The translations under genes and the position numbers were made by a program. A stretch of DNA of 13,669 nucleotides from an uncultured Pseudomonas sp. (lineage in GTDB: Bacteria > Pseudomonadota > Gammaproteobacteria > Pseudomonadales > Pseudomonadaceae): contig CAMPJN010000065.1 in NCBI GenBank assembly GCA_946886875.1, forward strand, positions 1-13,669, written 5' to 3'. Shown one piece after another: positions 1-8,586 of this stretch. Each line of letters starts with the position of its first letter. The stretch's first letter is position 1. Below the pieces are notes generated by a model. The model worked only from the letters and a program-made list of their open reading frames with translations, was not told the DNA's origin and did no database searches.

Positions 1-1
1 C

Positions 2-226
2 CTGCGTGACATCATCGCCATGCTCGACCCTGAAGCCAAGGCCAGCAAAGCCAAAGGCGCCGCTAAAGCCACCGGCACTAAGCGCGCCCGTAAAGTTAAG
101 CAGTACAAGAACCCGAATACCGGTGAAGTGATCGAAACCAAAGGTGGCAATCACAAAACCCTGAAAGAATGGAAAGCCAAGTGGGGCGGCGACGTCGTTG
201 AAGGCTGGGCAACTCTGCTGGGCTAA
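2..226 (+). CDS. mvaT: MvaT-family H-NS-like xenogeneic silencer, C-terminal part (5' end outside window)
   Basis: This is the last 74 codons of a gene that begins before the window. MvaT and MvaU are Pseudomonas counterparts of H-NS: they oligomerise through an N-terminal coiled coil (not in view) and bind AT-rich DNA with the C-terminal domain, silencing horizontally acquired and virulence genes. Visible here are the end of the coiled-coil region (LRDIIAMLDPEAK), a basic Lys/Ala-rich linker, and the DNA-binding domain RKVKQYKNPNTGEVIETKGG followed by NHKTLKEWKAKWG. In P. aeruginosa MvaT, an Arg in the linker and a Gly-Asn pair in this domain grip the AT minor groove; the equivalent GGN is present. 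The protein ends WATLLG, as MvaT does. A strong terminator follows directly. The in-frame ATG at 20 is internal, not the start. MvaT is favoured over MvaU from overall similarity recalled from memory. Confidence 0.93.
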   Translation: MRDIIAMLDPEAKASKAKGAAKATGTKRARKVKQYKNPNTGEVIETKGGNHKTLKEWKAKWGGDVVEGWATLLG

Positions 227-254
227 GCGTCACTCCAGCCTCATGGCCTGAAAG

Positions 255-283
255 AAAAACGCCAGCATCGCTGGCGTTTTTTT
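255..283 (+). terminator. Rho-independent terminator after mvaT, probably bidirectional
   Basis: An 8-bp perfect stem (ACGCCAGC at 259–266 and GCTGGCGT at 270–277) with loop ATC is followed by a run of seven T (277–283). It is preceded by five A (255–259), so it also has a U-tract when read on the other strand. It lies 29 nt after the mvaT stop. It may also stop transcripts of convergent sbcB, whose stop codon is 170 nt away. Confidence 0.92.
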
Positions 284-452
284 ATGGTTATATTTTGCTC
301 AGCGATAAGCGGCATCGAACCTACCCTATTCCTACCGCACTTGCCGTCAAGCACCGTCTCAACGCTGCCCGCCGGTAACCCCCGTAACAAAGCCGCATAT
401 GCGCTGCGCTCAGGCTATTGTGAGCAGCCTGCTACCGGCCATGCATGACAGC

Positions 453-1889
453 TCATTGCTCCAGCGCATAACGCTGACGCAATTGCTCGGCATAATCGCG
501 CCATGCGCATAAAACCGCTTGCTGATCGGCTGTAGCGCTATCGAAAACCTCCGCCAGCGCCGTATGGAAATCCGCCAAGGTGTTAGGCGCGCCATATTCG
601 GCCAAGGTTAAACGCTGCCGGCAGAATGTCTGCCAGCGCTGCTGCTCTTGCGCTGTAAGGCTATCCGCAAAGTTTCGGGCACGGTAACGAAATAATAATT
701 CCGGCAGACGCGCATCGTCGAACGGCCAAACTTCCTGGGCTAACCGCGAGGGGTCGGCACGACGCACCTGCTCACATAAACGACGATCGCGATCACCAAT
801 AAAACCGTCATATAGCTGTTGCTCGGGATCATCGCAGACGGGAAATTCTTCTTCCGCATAAATCTCAGCGAGTTTGCTCTGCCATTGACTTTGCGTATCA
901 CGCAATTGCTCGGCACGCAGCTGGCAGGCATCGATATCCACTTGCAAGCGCTGCTTATCCTGCTCGCGTAACACATTCAACGGCGCCAATACCGGGCAAC
1001 GATTGATATGCAATAACTTCAAGGGCACCGGCAGCTCGCCCTCGGCCAATTGATCGCGGCGGGTATATAAACGGCGGCGCAACGTCGCTCCGCCTTCATC
1101 GAGTAATGGCGCGTGCTCGGCCTGCAGGTCACAGACTATCAAGGCATTGCGATTACGCGGGTGCCAAGCCAGCGGTAATACCACCGCTAAATAATGCCGA
1201 GCGCCGGCAAAACGCCCGGATATATGCACCATTGGCTGCAATAAACGCACGACGTCGAGTACCCGCTGTTTACTGCGCAATTGATAGAGGTAATCGTAAA
1301 GCTTGGGCTGTTTACTGCGAATCAAACGCGCCAGGGCGATAGTCGCACGCACATCGGACAGGGCATCGTGGGCTTGGCCATGTTCGATGCCATTGGCCGC
1401 GGTGAGCAGCTCCAGCTTGAGGCTGACCCGCCCGTCCACTTCTGGCCAGACGATACCTTCCGGGCGCAGGGCATAAGCGGTACGTACCAGATCGATCAAA
1501 TCCCAACGGCTGTTGCCACCCTGCCATTCGCGGGCATAGGGGTCGAAGAAGTTACGGTAAAGACTGTAGCGGGTCACTTCATCGTCGAAACGCAGGCTGT
1601 TGTAACCGACACCGCAGGTTCCCGGCATGGAAAGTTCGGCATGCACCCGGCTGATGAACTCGGCCTCGCCCAGACCGCTCTGCGCCAATTTCGCAGGAGT
1701 GATGCCGGTCACCAGGCAGGCCGCCGGATGGGGCAGGATATCGTCGCTGGGCTGACAATAAATGTTCAGCGGCTCGCCGATTTCATTGAGATTTTCGTCG
1801 GTGCGTATCCCGGCGACCTGCAATGGGCGATCACGCCGCGGGTCGATGCCGGTGGTTTCGTAGTCGTACCAGAAGAGGCTGGAGGTCAC
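453..1889 (-). CDS. sbcB: Exodeoxyribonuclease I (ExoI)
   Basis: Exonuclease I degrades single-stranded DNA 3'→5' in recombination and mismatch repair in the cytoplasm. It is a DEDDh exonuclease followed by an SH3-like and a C-terminal helical domain. Counting from the GTG start, the visible catalytic motifs are D9 and E11 in WYDYETTG, D102 in NSLRFDDEVTR, and H174/D179 in HDALSD. Their spacing equals that of E. coli D15/E17/D108/H181/D186. NSRWDLIDLVRTAYALRPEG is also characteristic. The GTG at 1889 is chosen because AGGA lies 7 nt upstream and it gives 478 residues, close to E. coli's 475. An in-frame ATG at 1931 would add 14 residues with no ribosome-binding site. The gene is convergent with mvaT and divergent from the next gene. 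The 3' half looks more AT-rich than the rest of the window. Identity is very secure; the start is likely. Confidence 0.96.
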   Translation of the reverse strand: MTSSLFWYDYETTGIDPRRDRPLQVAGIRTDENLNEIGEPLNIYCQPSDDILPHPAACLVTGITPAKLAQSGLGEAEFISRVHAELSMPGTCGVGYNSLRFDDEVTRYSLYRNFFDPYAREWQGGNSRWDLIDLVRTAYALRPEGIVWPEVDGRVSLKLELLTAANGIEHGQAHDALSDVRATIALARLIRSKQPKLYDYLYQLRSKQRVLDVVRLLQPMVHISGRFAGARHYLAVVLPLAWHPRNRNALIVCDLQAEHAPLLDEGGATLRRRLYTRRDQLAEGELPVPLKLLHINRCPVLAPLNVLREQDKQRLQVDIDACQLRAEQLRDTQSQWQSKLAEIYAEEEFPVCDDPEQQLYDGFIGDRDRRLCEQVRRADPSRLAQEVWPFDDARLPELLFRYRARNFADSLTAQEQQRWQTFCRQRLTLAEYGAPNTLADFHTALAEVFDSATADQQAVLCAWRDYAEQLRQRYALEQ

Positions 1890-1896
1890 GGCTTTA

Positions 1897-1900
1897 TCCT
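1897..1900 (-). promoter_or_regulatory. Ribosome-binding site deciding the sbcB start
   Basis: Read on the − strand, AGGA stands 7 nt before the GTG at 1889, while nothing comparable precedes the upstream ATG at 1931. This supports the shorter, GTG-initiated ExoI. Confidence 0.6.
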
Positions 1901-1995
1901 GAGTCGAAGGCGTCGCCAGTCTAGCATTCACAGAGACAATGACCGGGCAGCCACAGAACTATGATGCAGCGCACGCTCGGCAACTGCCGCACGCC

Positions 1996-2025
1996 TTGTA
2001 GGCTAAGTGCCACTAAGGCTACAGT
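1996..2025 (+). promoter_or_regulatory. Weak promoter candidate and imperfect palindrome in the sbcB/membrane-protein divergent region
   Basis: TTGTAG (1996–2001) and TACAGT (2020–2025) are separated by 18 nt and resemble −35 and −10 boxes only weakly (3/6 and 4/6 matches to the sigma-70 consensus). The same stretch is an imperfect inverted repeat: TGTAGGCTAAGT (1997–2008) against ACTAAGGCTACA (2012–2023), 10 of 12 positions pairing across a 3-nt spacer. It could be an operator overlapping the promoter of the gene at 2064. This is inference from sequence shape only. Confidence 0.25.
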
Positions 2026-2050
2026 TGTCTCCCCCTCACCAATCTTGTAC

Positions 2051-2055
2051 AAGGA
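2051..2055 (+). promoter_or_regulatory. Ribosome-binding site deciding the start at 2064
   Basis: AAGGA is followed 8 nt later by the ATG at 2064. The alternatives in frame (GTG 2007, ATG 2055) lack a ribosome-binding site or overlap it. Confidence 0.6.
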
Positions 2056-2063
2056 TGCCCCCG

Positions 2064-2828
2064 ATGAGTGACACCGCCGCCCCCAATCCCTACGCAGCAC
2101 CCACCAGCCAATTGCAGGACACCAGCACAGGTCAGGCATTGAGCATCGAAGATGCCCTGAGCCGCGGTTATGACTTCAATATCGGCGATTTGATCAGCGA
2201 AGCCTGGCAACGTACCAAGGGCACCAAAGGCATCATCATCGGCGGTTTCATCGTGTTTTACGTGGTGCTGCTGGCAGCCTCCTTCGTACTCGGTGGGATT
2301 TTCGGCGTGATCGGTCTGACGGGAGGGGAAGACTTCAGCGCTATCAGCATCGTTGCCGAACTGGTGATCGGCGTCTTCGCGTCTGCATTGGCCTACCCCT
2401 TTATGGCCGGCCTCAACATGGTCGGCATTCGCCGCGCCGCCGACCAGCCGATCGCCTTCAATGAAATATTCAGCCATTTCGGCCGTACCGTACCGCTGTT
2501 GATTACCGCGGTGATCATGATGGCGCTGATCTACCTGGGCATGATTCTGCTGCTGATCCCCGGCATCTATCTGTCCATGGCCTATGTCCTGGCGATCCCG
2601 CTGGTGGTCGAGCGCGGCCTGTCGCCGTGGCAAGCATTGGAAGCCTCGCGCAAGGCGATCACCCAGCATTGGTTCAAAGTCTTCGGGCTGTTCCTGCTGC
2701 TCGGCCTGATCAGCATGTTGAGTGCAATCCCACTGGGTATCGGCCTGGTTTGGACCATTCCGCTGATGATCATCTCCATGGGCATTCTGTACCGCACCAT
2801 CTTCGGCGTTTTGCCGGCCGCGCAGTAA
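2064..2828 (+). CDS. Polytopic membrane protein, BPSS1780/DUF975-like
   Basis: The protein has 254 residues. A short hydrophilic N-terminus (MSDTAAPNPYAAP, Pro/Ala-rich) and a cytoplasmic-looking segment (IGDLISEAWQRTKGTKG) precede about five or six membrane helices near residues 56–80, 93–115, 143–178 (probably two), 204–225 and 227–248. The segment LIPGIYLSMAYVLAIPLVVE followed by GLSPWQALEASRKA is typical of a widespread family of uncharacterised membrane proteins (DUF975-like, annotated in pseudomonads as BPSS1780 family). No enzymatic motif is visible and the function is unknown. The ATG at 2064 is chosen because AAGGA (2051–2055) lies 8 nt upstream; a GTG at 2007 in the same frame would add 19 residues unlike the family. 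It precedes the RDD–DUF58 operon on the same strand but is separated by a hairpin, so it is probably its own unit, perhaps with read-through. Confidence 0.82.
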   Translation: MSDTAAPNPYAAPTSQLQDTSTGQALSIEDALSRGYDFNIGDLISEAWQRTKGTKGIIIGGFIVFYVVLLAASFVLGGIFGVIGLTGGEDFSAISIVAELVIGVFASALAYPFMAGLNMVGIRRAADQPIAFNEIFSHFGRTVPLLITAVIMMALIYLGMILLLIPGIYLSMAYVLAIPLVVERGLSPWQALEASRKAITQHWFKVFGLFLLLGLISMLSAIPLGIGLVWTIPLMIISMGILYRTIFGVLPAAQ

Positions 2829-2853
2829 GTTTCGCCCCGAAAACCCATAAGCC

Positions 2854-2883
2854 CCGAGTCAGCTTTTGCTGACTCGGTTGCTT
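2854..2883 (+). terminator. Probable Rho-independent terminator after the BPSS1780-like gene
   Basis: A perfect 10-bp stem (CCGAGTCAGC at 2854–2863, GCTGACTCGG at 2868–2877) closes a TTTT loop and is followed by the interrupted T-rich stretch TTGCTT. It lies 25 nt after the stop codon. The stem is strong but the U-tract poor, so termination may be partial. Confidence 0.7.
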
Positions 2884-2906
2884 ACCTGCCTGCCGCTGGA
2901 TAGCAT
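2878..2906 (+). promoter_or_regulatory. Candidate promoter of the RDD–DUF58 operon
   Basis: TTGCTT (2878–2883) and TAGCAT (2901–2906) are separated by 17 nt and match the sigma-70 boxes 3/6 and 4/6. This would start transcription near 2913, about 20 nt before the RDD start codon. The −35-like box abuts the preceding terminator stem. It is weak evidence, but this is the only gap (2829–2932) in which an operon promoter could sit outside the upstream gene. Confidence 0.3.
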
Positions 2907-2932
2907 CGGGCTTTCTTAGACGCAGTCCGCTG

Positions 2933-3679
2933 ATGCCGCCTACAGCCCTAGCTTCCCATTTGCGCTCCCCACTATCGTCCGAGCAGCCTGCGGTCACACC
3001 GCTGGATACCCGCTATCAGGTGGAAACCCCGGAAGCCATTGACTTGGTGCTACGCCCTGCGGGGCTGGTGCCGCGCGCCTTGGCTTTCAGCATCGACCTG
3101 GCGATTCGCGGCGTGGCGCTGGCGGTGATTTATATCGTGCTCGGCTTGCTCGGCCAGTTCGGCATGGGCTTGGCGACCATCCTGCTGTTTCTCGTTACCT
3201 GGTGGTACATGGTGTTGTTCGAAGTGCTCAACCAGGGCCGCTCACCCGGCAAGCAGATGCTTGGCCTGCGCGTGGTGCACGATGACGGCACGCCGATCGG
3301 CTGGGCCGCATCGCTGACCCGCAACCTGCTGCGCTTCGTCGATATCCTGCCGTTCGGCTATACCCTGGGCATTCTCAGTTGCCTCAACCATCGCGCATTC
3401 AAACGCCTCGGCGATATGGCCGCTGGCACCCTGGTGGTCTATCGCGATACGCCCCCGGCGCGCCCGAACCTGCCCGAGGCCGAAGCGACGCATCCGCCTT
3501 TCCCTCTCAATTTGGCCGAACAACGCGCCATGCTCGGTTTTGCCGAACGCGCCGAGGGCCTGTCCAGCGCCCGCCGCGCAGAGCTGGCGGCGATTATCGC
3601 CGAGCCGCTGCAAGTACCCGCCGAGCTTGCCGAAAGCCGTATCCATGGCATTGCCCATGGTTTGTTGGGGCCGACATGA
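2933..3679 (+). CDS. RDD-family membrane protein (first gene of MoxR/DUF58 operon)
   Basis: The protein has 248 residues with an RDD domain at about 45–172. RDD proteins are small polytopic inner-membrane proteins; some members have been linked to ion transport, but the function of those in MoxR clusters is unknown. Visible landmarks are VPRALAFSIDLAIRG (R48, D55), helices at about 56–76 and 80–98, the motif GRSPGKQMLGLRVV (102–115), and RLGDMAAGTLVVYRD (158–172, with the conserved D160). A cytoplasmic-looking tail of about 75 residues (173–248) contains an amphipathic, Ala/Glu-rich region and no known domain. The ATG at 2933 is the first in frame but lacks a clear ribosome-binding site; a slightly later start before LDTRYQVETPE is possible. 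The stop TGA overlaps the ATG of the next gene (ATGA 3676–3679). Confidence 0.88.
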   Translation: MPPTALASHLRSPLSSEQPAVTPLDTRYQVETPEAIDLVLRPAGLVPRALAFSIDLAIRGVALAVIYIVLGLLGQFGMGLATILLFLVTWWYMVLFEVLNQGRSPGKQMLGLRVVHDDGTPIGWAASLTRNLLRFVDILPFGYTLGILSCLNHRAFKRLGDMAAGTLVVYRDTPPARPNLPEAEATHPPFPLNLAEQRAMLGFAERAEGLSSARRAELAAIIAEPLQVPAELAESRIHGIAHGLLGPT

Positions 3680-4656
3680 AACAGAGCCTGTTCGAACAAC
3701 GTCACCAAGCCGACTGGCACGCCTTCGCCGAACTGCTCGATGCCCTCGAGCGCGGCAAAGTCGATAAGCAGGCGTGCAAGGGTTTCGCCGCCGACTACCG
3801 GCGCCTGTGCCAACAGTTCGCCCTGGCCCAGGCGCGCGGCTACAGCAGCCACCTGATCGAGCAATTGCAGCACTTGGTATTGCGCGGCCACCAACAGTTC
3901 TACCGCCACCGCAGCCCCTTGGCCGCGCAGTTGATCGGCTTCGTTCTCGCCGGTTTCCCACGCCTGGTGCGCGCCGAATGGCGCTGCGTGACCGCTGCCA
4001 GCCTGGTGTTCTTCGGCAGTCTGCTGGGCATGGCGTTGTTGGTCTATCTATTTCCGGAGTTGATCTACAGCCTGGTCGACCCCGAACAAGTGGCGAACAT
4101 GGAAGAAATGTATGACCCCGACGCGCGGCGCATCGGCCGCTTCAGCGAGCGCGACTCGGGCGACGACTGGATGATGTTCGGCTTCTACATCATGAACAAC
4201 ATCGGCATCGCCTTTCAGACCTTCGCCAGCGGCCTGCTGTTCGGCCTCGGCAGCCTGTTCTTCCTGCTGTTCAACGGCCTGATGATAGGCGCTGTGGCCG
4301 GCCACCTGACGCAGATCGGCTACAGCGAAACCTTCTGGTCGTTTGTCATCGGCCATGGCGCCTTCGAGTTGACCGCGATCGCCTTCGCCGGTGCCGCCGG
4401 CTTCAAACTCGGCGGGGCGTTGCTGGCGCCGGGCCGTCTGCCGCGCAGCGAAGCGTTGCGCCTGGCAGCGGGCCACAGCGTGCGCCTGGTTGGCGGCGCC
4501 ACCGTGTTCCTGTTGCTGGCGGCATTTATCGAGGCCTACTGGTCATCAATGACCCTGGCCAGCCCAACGGTCAAATACGCCGTTGGCGCGTGTTTATGGC
4601 TGATGGTACTGGCCTATCTGCTGTTCGCCGGACGAGGTGAGCATGCGCCTGACTGA
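3676..4656 (+). CDS. SpoIIM-like stage II sporulation protein M family membrane protein
   Basis: The protein has 326 residues. The N-terminal hundred or so are soluble and helical; then come membrane segments near 108–130, 178–210, 219–250, 270–287 and 300–317. The family hallmark is present: GHGAFELTAIAFAGAAG, with the HGxFEL core at 227–232, plus NNIGIAFQTFASGLLFGLG (174–192) and the FNG turn at 199–201. In endospore formers SpoIIM works with SpoIID and SpoIIP in peptidoglycan remodelling during engulfment; Pseudomonas does not sporulate, so here the family is used for something else. The ATG at 3676 overlaps the RDD stop by 4 nt and has GGGG 7 nt upstream. Its own stop lies 14 nt inside the following gene. 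Longer in-frame extensions upstream overlap the RDD gene and are not credible. Position between RDD and DUF4129 genes argues for one membrane complex. Confidence 0.9.
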   Translation: MKQSLFEQRHQADWHAFAELLDALERGKVDKQACKGFAADYRRLCQQFALAQARGYSSHLIEQLQHLVLRGHQQFYRHRSPLAAQLIGFVLAGFPRLVRAEWRCVTAASLVFFGSLLGMALLVYLFPELIYSLVDPEQVANMEEMYDPDARRIGRFSERDSGDDWMMFGFYIMNNIGIAFQTFASGLLFGLGSLFFLLFNGLMIGAVAGHLTQIGYSETFWSFVIGHGAFELTAIAFAGAAGFKLGGALLAPGRLPRSEALRLAAGHSVRLVGGATVFLLLAAFIEAYWSSMTLASPTVKYAVGACLWLMVLAYLLFAGRGEHAPD

Positions 4657-6220
4657 TGCCAGTGTGGCGATTCGCCCGCGTAGCGCCTGGGAGGCCCTGG
4701 ACCTCGGTGTCTTGCTCGCACGCCGGCATGCCGGGGTATTGATGGCCTGCTGGGCACTGGTGACCCTGCCACTGTTCGCCCTGCTCTGCCTGCTGCTATG
4801 GCGCCACCCCGGTTGGGCAATGTTCCTGTTCTGGTGGCTGAAGCCAGCGTACGAGCGGCTGCCGCTGTATATCCTCTCGCACGCCCTGTTCGGCGATACG
4901 CCCACTATCAAGCAGGCGCTGAAAGCCCTGCCCGGTCTGCTCAAGCCGCAGCTATTCGCCAGCCTGACTTGGCGCCGCCTGAGCCCGACACGCAGCTTCG
5001 ACCTGCCGGTATTGCAACTGGAAGGCTTGTCCGGCGCGGCCCGCAGCCAGCGCCTGGTGGTCCTGGGCCAGCGCGATGCCGGTGCCGCCACCTGGCTGAC
5101 CGTGGTCGGCATGCACCTGGAAGGCGCTCTGTGGCTGGGTTTGATCACCTTGTTCTACATGCTCCTGCCGGCGCAGATCGAGGTGGAATGGAGCTGGAAA
5201 AGCCTGATCGAAGCGGCAACCGGCGAATGGCTGTGGCTCGAACACCTATCCAACCTGCTGTATGTGCTGGCGCTGATCGTTTGGGAGCCGGTGTATGTGG
5301 CCTGCGGTTTCACCCTCTACCTGAACCGCCGCACCGCCCTGGAAGCCTGGGATATCGAATTGGTGTTTCGCCAATTGCGCCAGCGCCTGACCGGCGTGGC
5401 CTATGCGCTGCTGCTGGGCTGCGCTTTGCTGCTGTTGCAGGCGCCGGCTCCGGCCTTTGCTGCCGAGGTATCGAGCAGTTGCCCATTACCCCTCGAGGAC
5501 CCCATAGGCCCGGACGCCGAACGCCTGCTCAAGCAATCGCTGACCAGCCAGGCGGCGCAGCAAAGCATCGCCCAACTGCTCGACGAGCCGCCGTTCGAGA
5601 ACCGCGAAAGCGTCACCCTCTGGCGCTTTGGCGAAGAACAGAAAGCCGAGGAAATCGACGAGGACACCATCAAGGCGCTGATCGAGAAGCTCTTCAAACT
5701 GGGCGAGTTCTGGAAAAGCATCGAATTCGTCGCCTTGTTCTTCGAGGTGCTGCTCTGGGCCGCCCTGTTGAGCCTGCTGGCGTTGGTGATCTGGCGTTAC
5801 CGCGATTGGCTGAGCACCTTCGCCGGACGCTTGGGCCTACCGGCCAGACGCAAAAAATACCTGCCGCCGAGCCAATTGTTCGGCCTTGAAGTGGCGCCGG
5901 AAACCTTGCCCGAGGATGTCGCCGCCGAGGCCGAACGGCTCTGGAGCGAACAACCGCGCGCCGCGCTCGGCCTGCTCTACCGCGCCCTGCTCAGCCGTCT
6001 GCTGCACGACTATCGCCTGCCGCTGAAAAGCGCCTACACCGAAGCCGAAGTGCTGCGCCTGGTGCATACACTCGAACAGCAGCCGCTCAGCCAGTTCAGC
6101 CAGGTGCTGACCCTGCACTGGCAGAACCTCGCGTATGGCCATCGACTACCGCCCGAAACGCTCAAACCGGCCTTGTGCCAGGACTGGCGCAACCTGTTCG
6201 GCCCAGGGGTGCAGGCATGA
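4643..6220 (+). CDS. DUF4129 domain-containing membrane protein
   Basis: The protein has 525 residues and unknown molecular function. Hydrophobic helices are seen near 33–53, 160–177, 203–225, 252–272 and 363–384. The helix at 252–272 ends APAPAFAAEV and looks like an internal signal/anchor, followed by an outside-facing acidic loop (273–360). The C-terminal cytoplasmic part (385–525) holds the DUF4129 region, recognisable as RAALGLLYRALLSRLLHDYR followed by LPLKSAYTEAEVLRLV at about 439–474. DUF4129 is also found fused to transglutaminase-like proteins encoded beside MoxR–DUF58 pairs; no transglutaminase domain is present here. The ATG at 4643 is preferred (GAGG, 4634–4637); a GTG at 4637 in frame would add two residues. 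The gene overlaps the SpoIIM-like gene by 14 nt and ends in an ATGA overlap with the next. Confidence 0.85.
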   Translation: MRLTDASVAIRPRSAWEALDLGVLLARRHAGVLMACWALVTLPLFALLCLLLWRHPGWAMFLFWWLKPAYERLPLYILSHALFGDTPTIKQALKALPGLLKPQLFASLTWRRLSPTRSFDLPVLQLEGLSGAARSQRLVVLGQRDAGAATWLTVVGMHLEGALWLGLITLFYMLLPAQIEVEWSWKSLIEAATGEWLWLEHLSNLLYVLALIVWEPVYVACGFTLYLNRRTALEAWDIELVFRQLRQRLTGVAYALLLGCALLLLQAPAPAFAAEVSSSCPLPLEDPIGPDAERLLKQSLTSQAAQQSIAQLLDEPPFENRESVTLWRFGEEQKAEEIDEDTIKALIEKLFKLGEFWKSIEFVALFFEVLLWAALLSLLALVIWRYRDWLSTFAGRLGLPARRKKYLPPSQLFGLEVAPETLPEDVAAEAERLWSEQPRAALGLLYRALLSRLLHDYRLPLKSAYTEAEVLRLVHTLEQQPLSQFSQVLTLHWQNLAYGHRLPPETLKPALCQDWRNLFGPGVQA

Positions 6221-7502
6221 GCCGGCGCCTGCAGTTTCTGCTCGGCAGCTTGCTGCTGCTCGGCCTGGGGCTGCTCGGCAGTTATTTGCTGAGCATCGCC
6301 GAGCCCTACCAGGAAATCGTCAAGCACGGCCCGGCCCCCGAAGTCGCCGCTAACCCCTACCTGGCCGCCGAGCATTTCCTCCGTGCCCAGGGCATCGAGG
6401 TGCAACACGCCGACGGCCTGGAAGTGCTCAACGAGCTGCCCAGCGCCGGACAGACCTTGTTGCTGCTCGGTGACCGCAAAAACATCAGCGCCCGACAAAA
6501 CCAGCGTCTGCTGGAATGGACCGCTAAAGGCGGGCATCTGCTGGTGGTCGCCGAACACCTGTGGGATGAAGACGAGGAAGAAAGCGGCGACCTGCTGCTC
6601 GATCCTCTGGGCATTCAGCAATACCTCGCCGAAGACCTCGACGAAGAAGAGGATGACGCCGATAGCGATGCTGATGTGGATGCCGATAGCGATAGCGATG
6701 CCGATGCCGATGCCGAGGAATTGGAGAGCGAAGTAGAAGCGAGCGCCGATAGCGAACAGCCGGCCAGCGAAGATCAAACCGCAGCCGAAGCCAACCGCTA
6801 CCCAGAGCTGACCCAGCTGTACCTGGAAAACGAGGACGCCCCGGCCTATATCGACTTCGACACCGACTACCACCTCTACGACAGCGAAGACCGCGCCCAC
6901 GTCTGGGCCAACAGCGCTGCCGCGACCCATATGCTGCAGCTGTACCACGGCCAGGGGCTGATCAGCGTATTGACCGACAGCTTTATCTGGAACAACCGTA
7001 ATATCGGTGACTACGACAACGCCTGGCTGCTCTGGTACCTCAGCCAGGACAGCGCGGTGACCCTGGTCTACCGCGCTGAACGTGACGACCTGTTCAGCCT
7101 GCTGCTGCGCAACTTCCCCGAAGCGCTGATGGCGCTGGCTCTGCTGATCGTACTGACGCTCTGGTCCGTCGGCGTGCGCCAGGGGCCGCTGCAACTGCCG
7201 GTCAGTCTTAGCCGCCGCAAACTGCAGGAGCATGTGCGCGGCAGCGCCGATTTCCTGCTCAGACGCTGCGGCCAGCAGAGCCTGCTACAAGGCCTGCAAC
7301 ACGACATTCAACGCCGAGCGCGACGCCGTCACCCAGGTTTCGAACGCCTCGGCGTCGCCGAACAATGGCATGTGCTCGCCCGTATGAGCCGCTTGCCGTC
7401 CAGCGCCATCAGCCAAGCCATGCGGCCGCTGCCGGAAAAATCGCTACCCGCCGCCGAATTCACCCGCCAGGTCGCCCACCTGCAAACCCTTAGGAACGCC
7501 CT

Positions 7503-7506
<4 letters not shown>
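6217..7506 (+). CDS. DUF4350 domain-containing membrane protein with acidic Asp-Ala/Ser tract
   Basis: The protein has 429 residues. An N-terminal anchor (5–26) leads into a domain of the DUF4350 type (about 45–275), recognisable by NPYLAAEHFLRAQGIEV, GQTLLLLGDR, LLEWTAKGGHLLVV and, after an insertion, DSFIWNNRNIGDYDNAWLLW. A second helix (302–318) leads to a basic, cytoplasmic-looking tail of about 110 residues. By the positive-inside rule the DUF4350 domain faces the periplasm. Inserted at 117–190 is a very acidic, low-complexity stretch whose core (147–166) alternates Asp with Ala, Ser or Val. Such GATase-like/GldG-related folds are usually non-enzymatic; no catalytic residues are evident. 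The ATG at 6217 overlaps the previous stop by 4 nt, and the stop overlaps the MoxR start by 4 nt. Function is inferred only from the operon. Confidence 0.84.
6655..6714 (+). repeat. In-frame Asp-rich low-complexity repeat inside the DUF4350 gene
   Basis: Twenty codons alternate GAT (Asp) with GCC, AGC, GCT or GTG, giving a degenerate 6-bp tandem repeat of the type GATGCC/GATAGC. Asp is written almost always as GAT here, unlike neighbouring sequence that also uses GAC. The pattern suggests growth by slippage or unequal exchange, so length may vary between strains. Confidence 0.75.
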
Positions 7507-8561
<1,055 letters not shown>

Positions 8562-8574
8562 ATGTATCGACCAT

Positions 8575-8579
8575 AGGTG
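8575..8579 (+). promoter_or_regulatory. Ribosome-binding site deciding the DUF58 GTG start
   Basis: AGGTG lies 7 nt before the GTG at 8587. ATGs at 8558 and 8562 are in other frames, so GTG is the first credible start in the DUF58 frame after the MoxR stop. Confidence 0.55.
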
Positions 8580-8586
8580 TTGGCGC

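Noticed and set aside
1890..1931. ATG start for sbcB at 1931
   Set aside because: No ribosome-binding site; the GTG at 1889 has AGGA and gives the family's usual length.
1281..1964. A 227-codon + strand frame opposite sbcB
   Set aside because: Antisense to conserved exonuclease motifs and without recognisable domain or start signals.
2007..2063. Upstream GTG start for the BPSS1780-like gene
   Set aside because: The 19 extra residues overlap the likely promoter/operator; AAGGA before the ATG at 2064 is a better start.
6034..7233. A 399-codon − strand frame opposite the DUF4350 gene, with Gly-Ile/Ala repeats
   Set aside because: The repeats mirror the Asp-rich tract of the sense gene; no ribosome-binding site or family resemblance, and it crosses the DUF4129/DUF4350 boundary.
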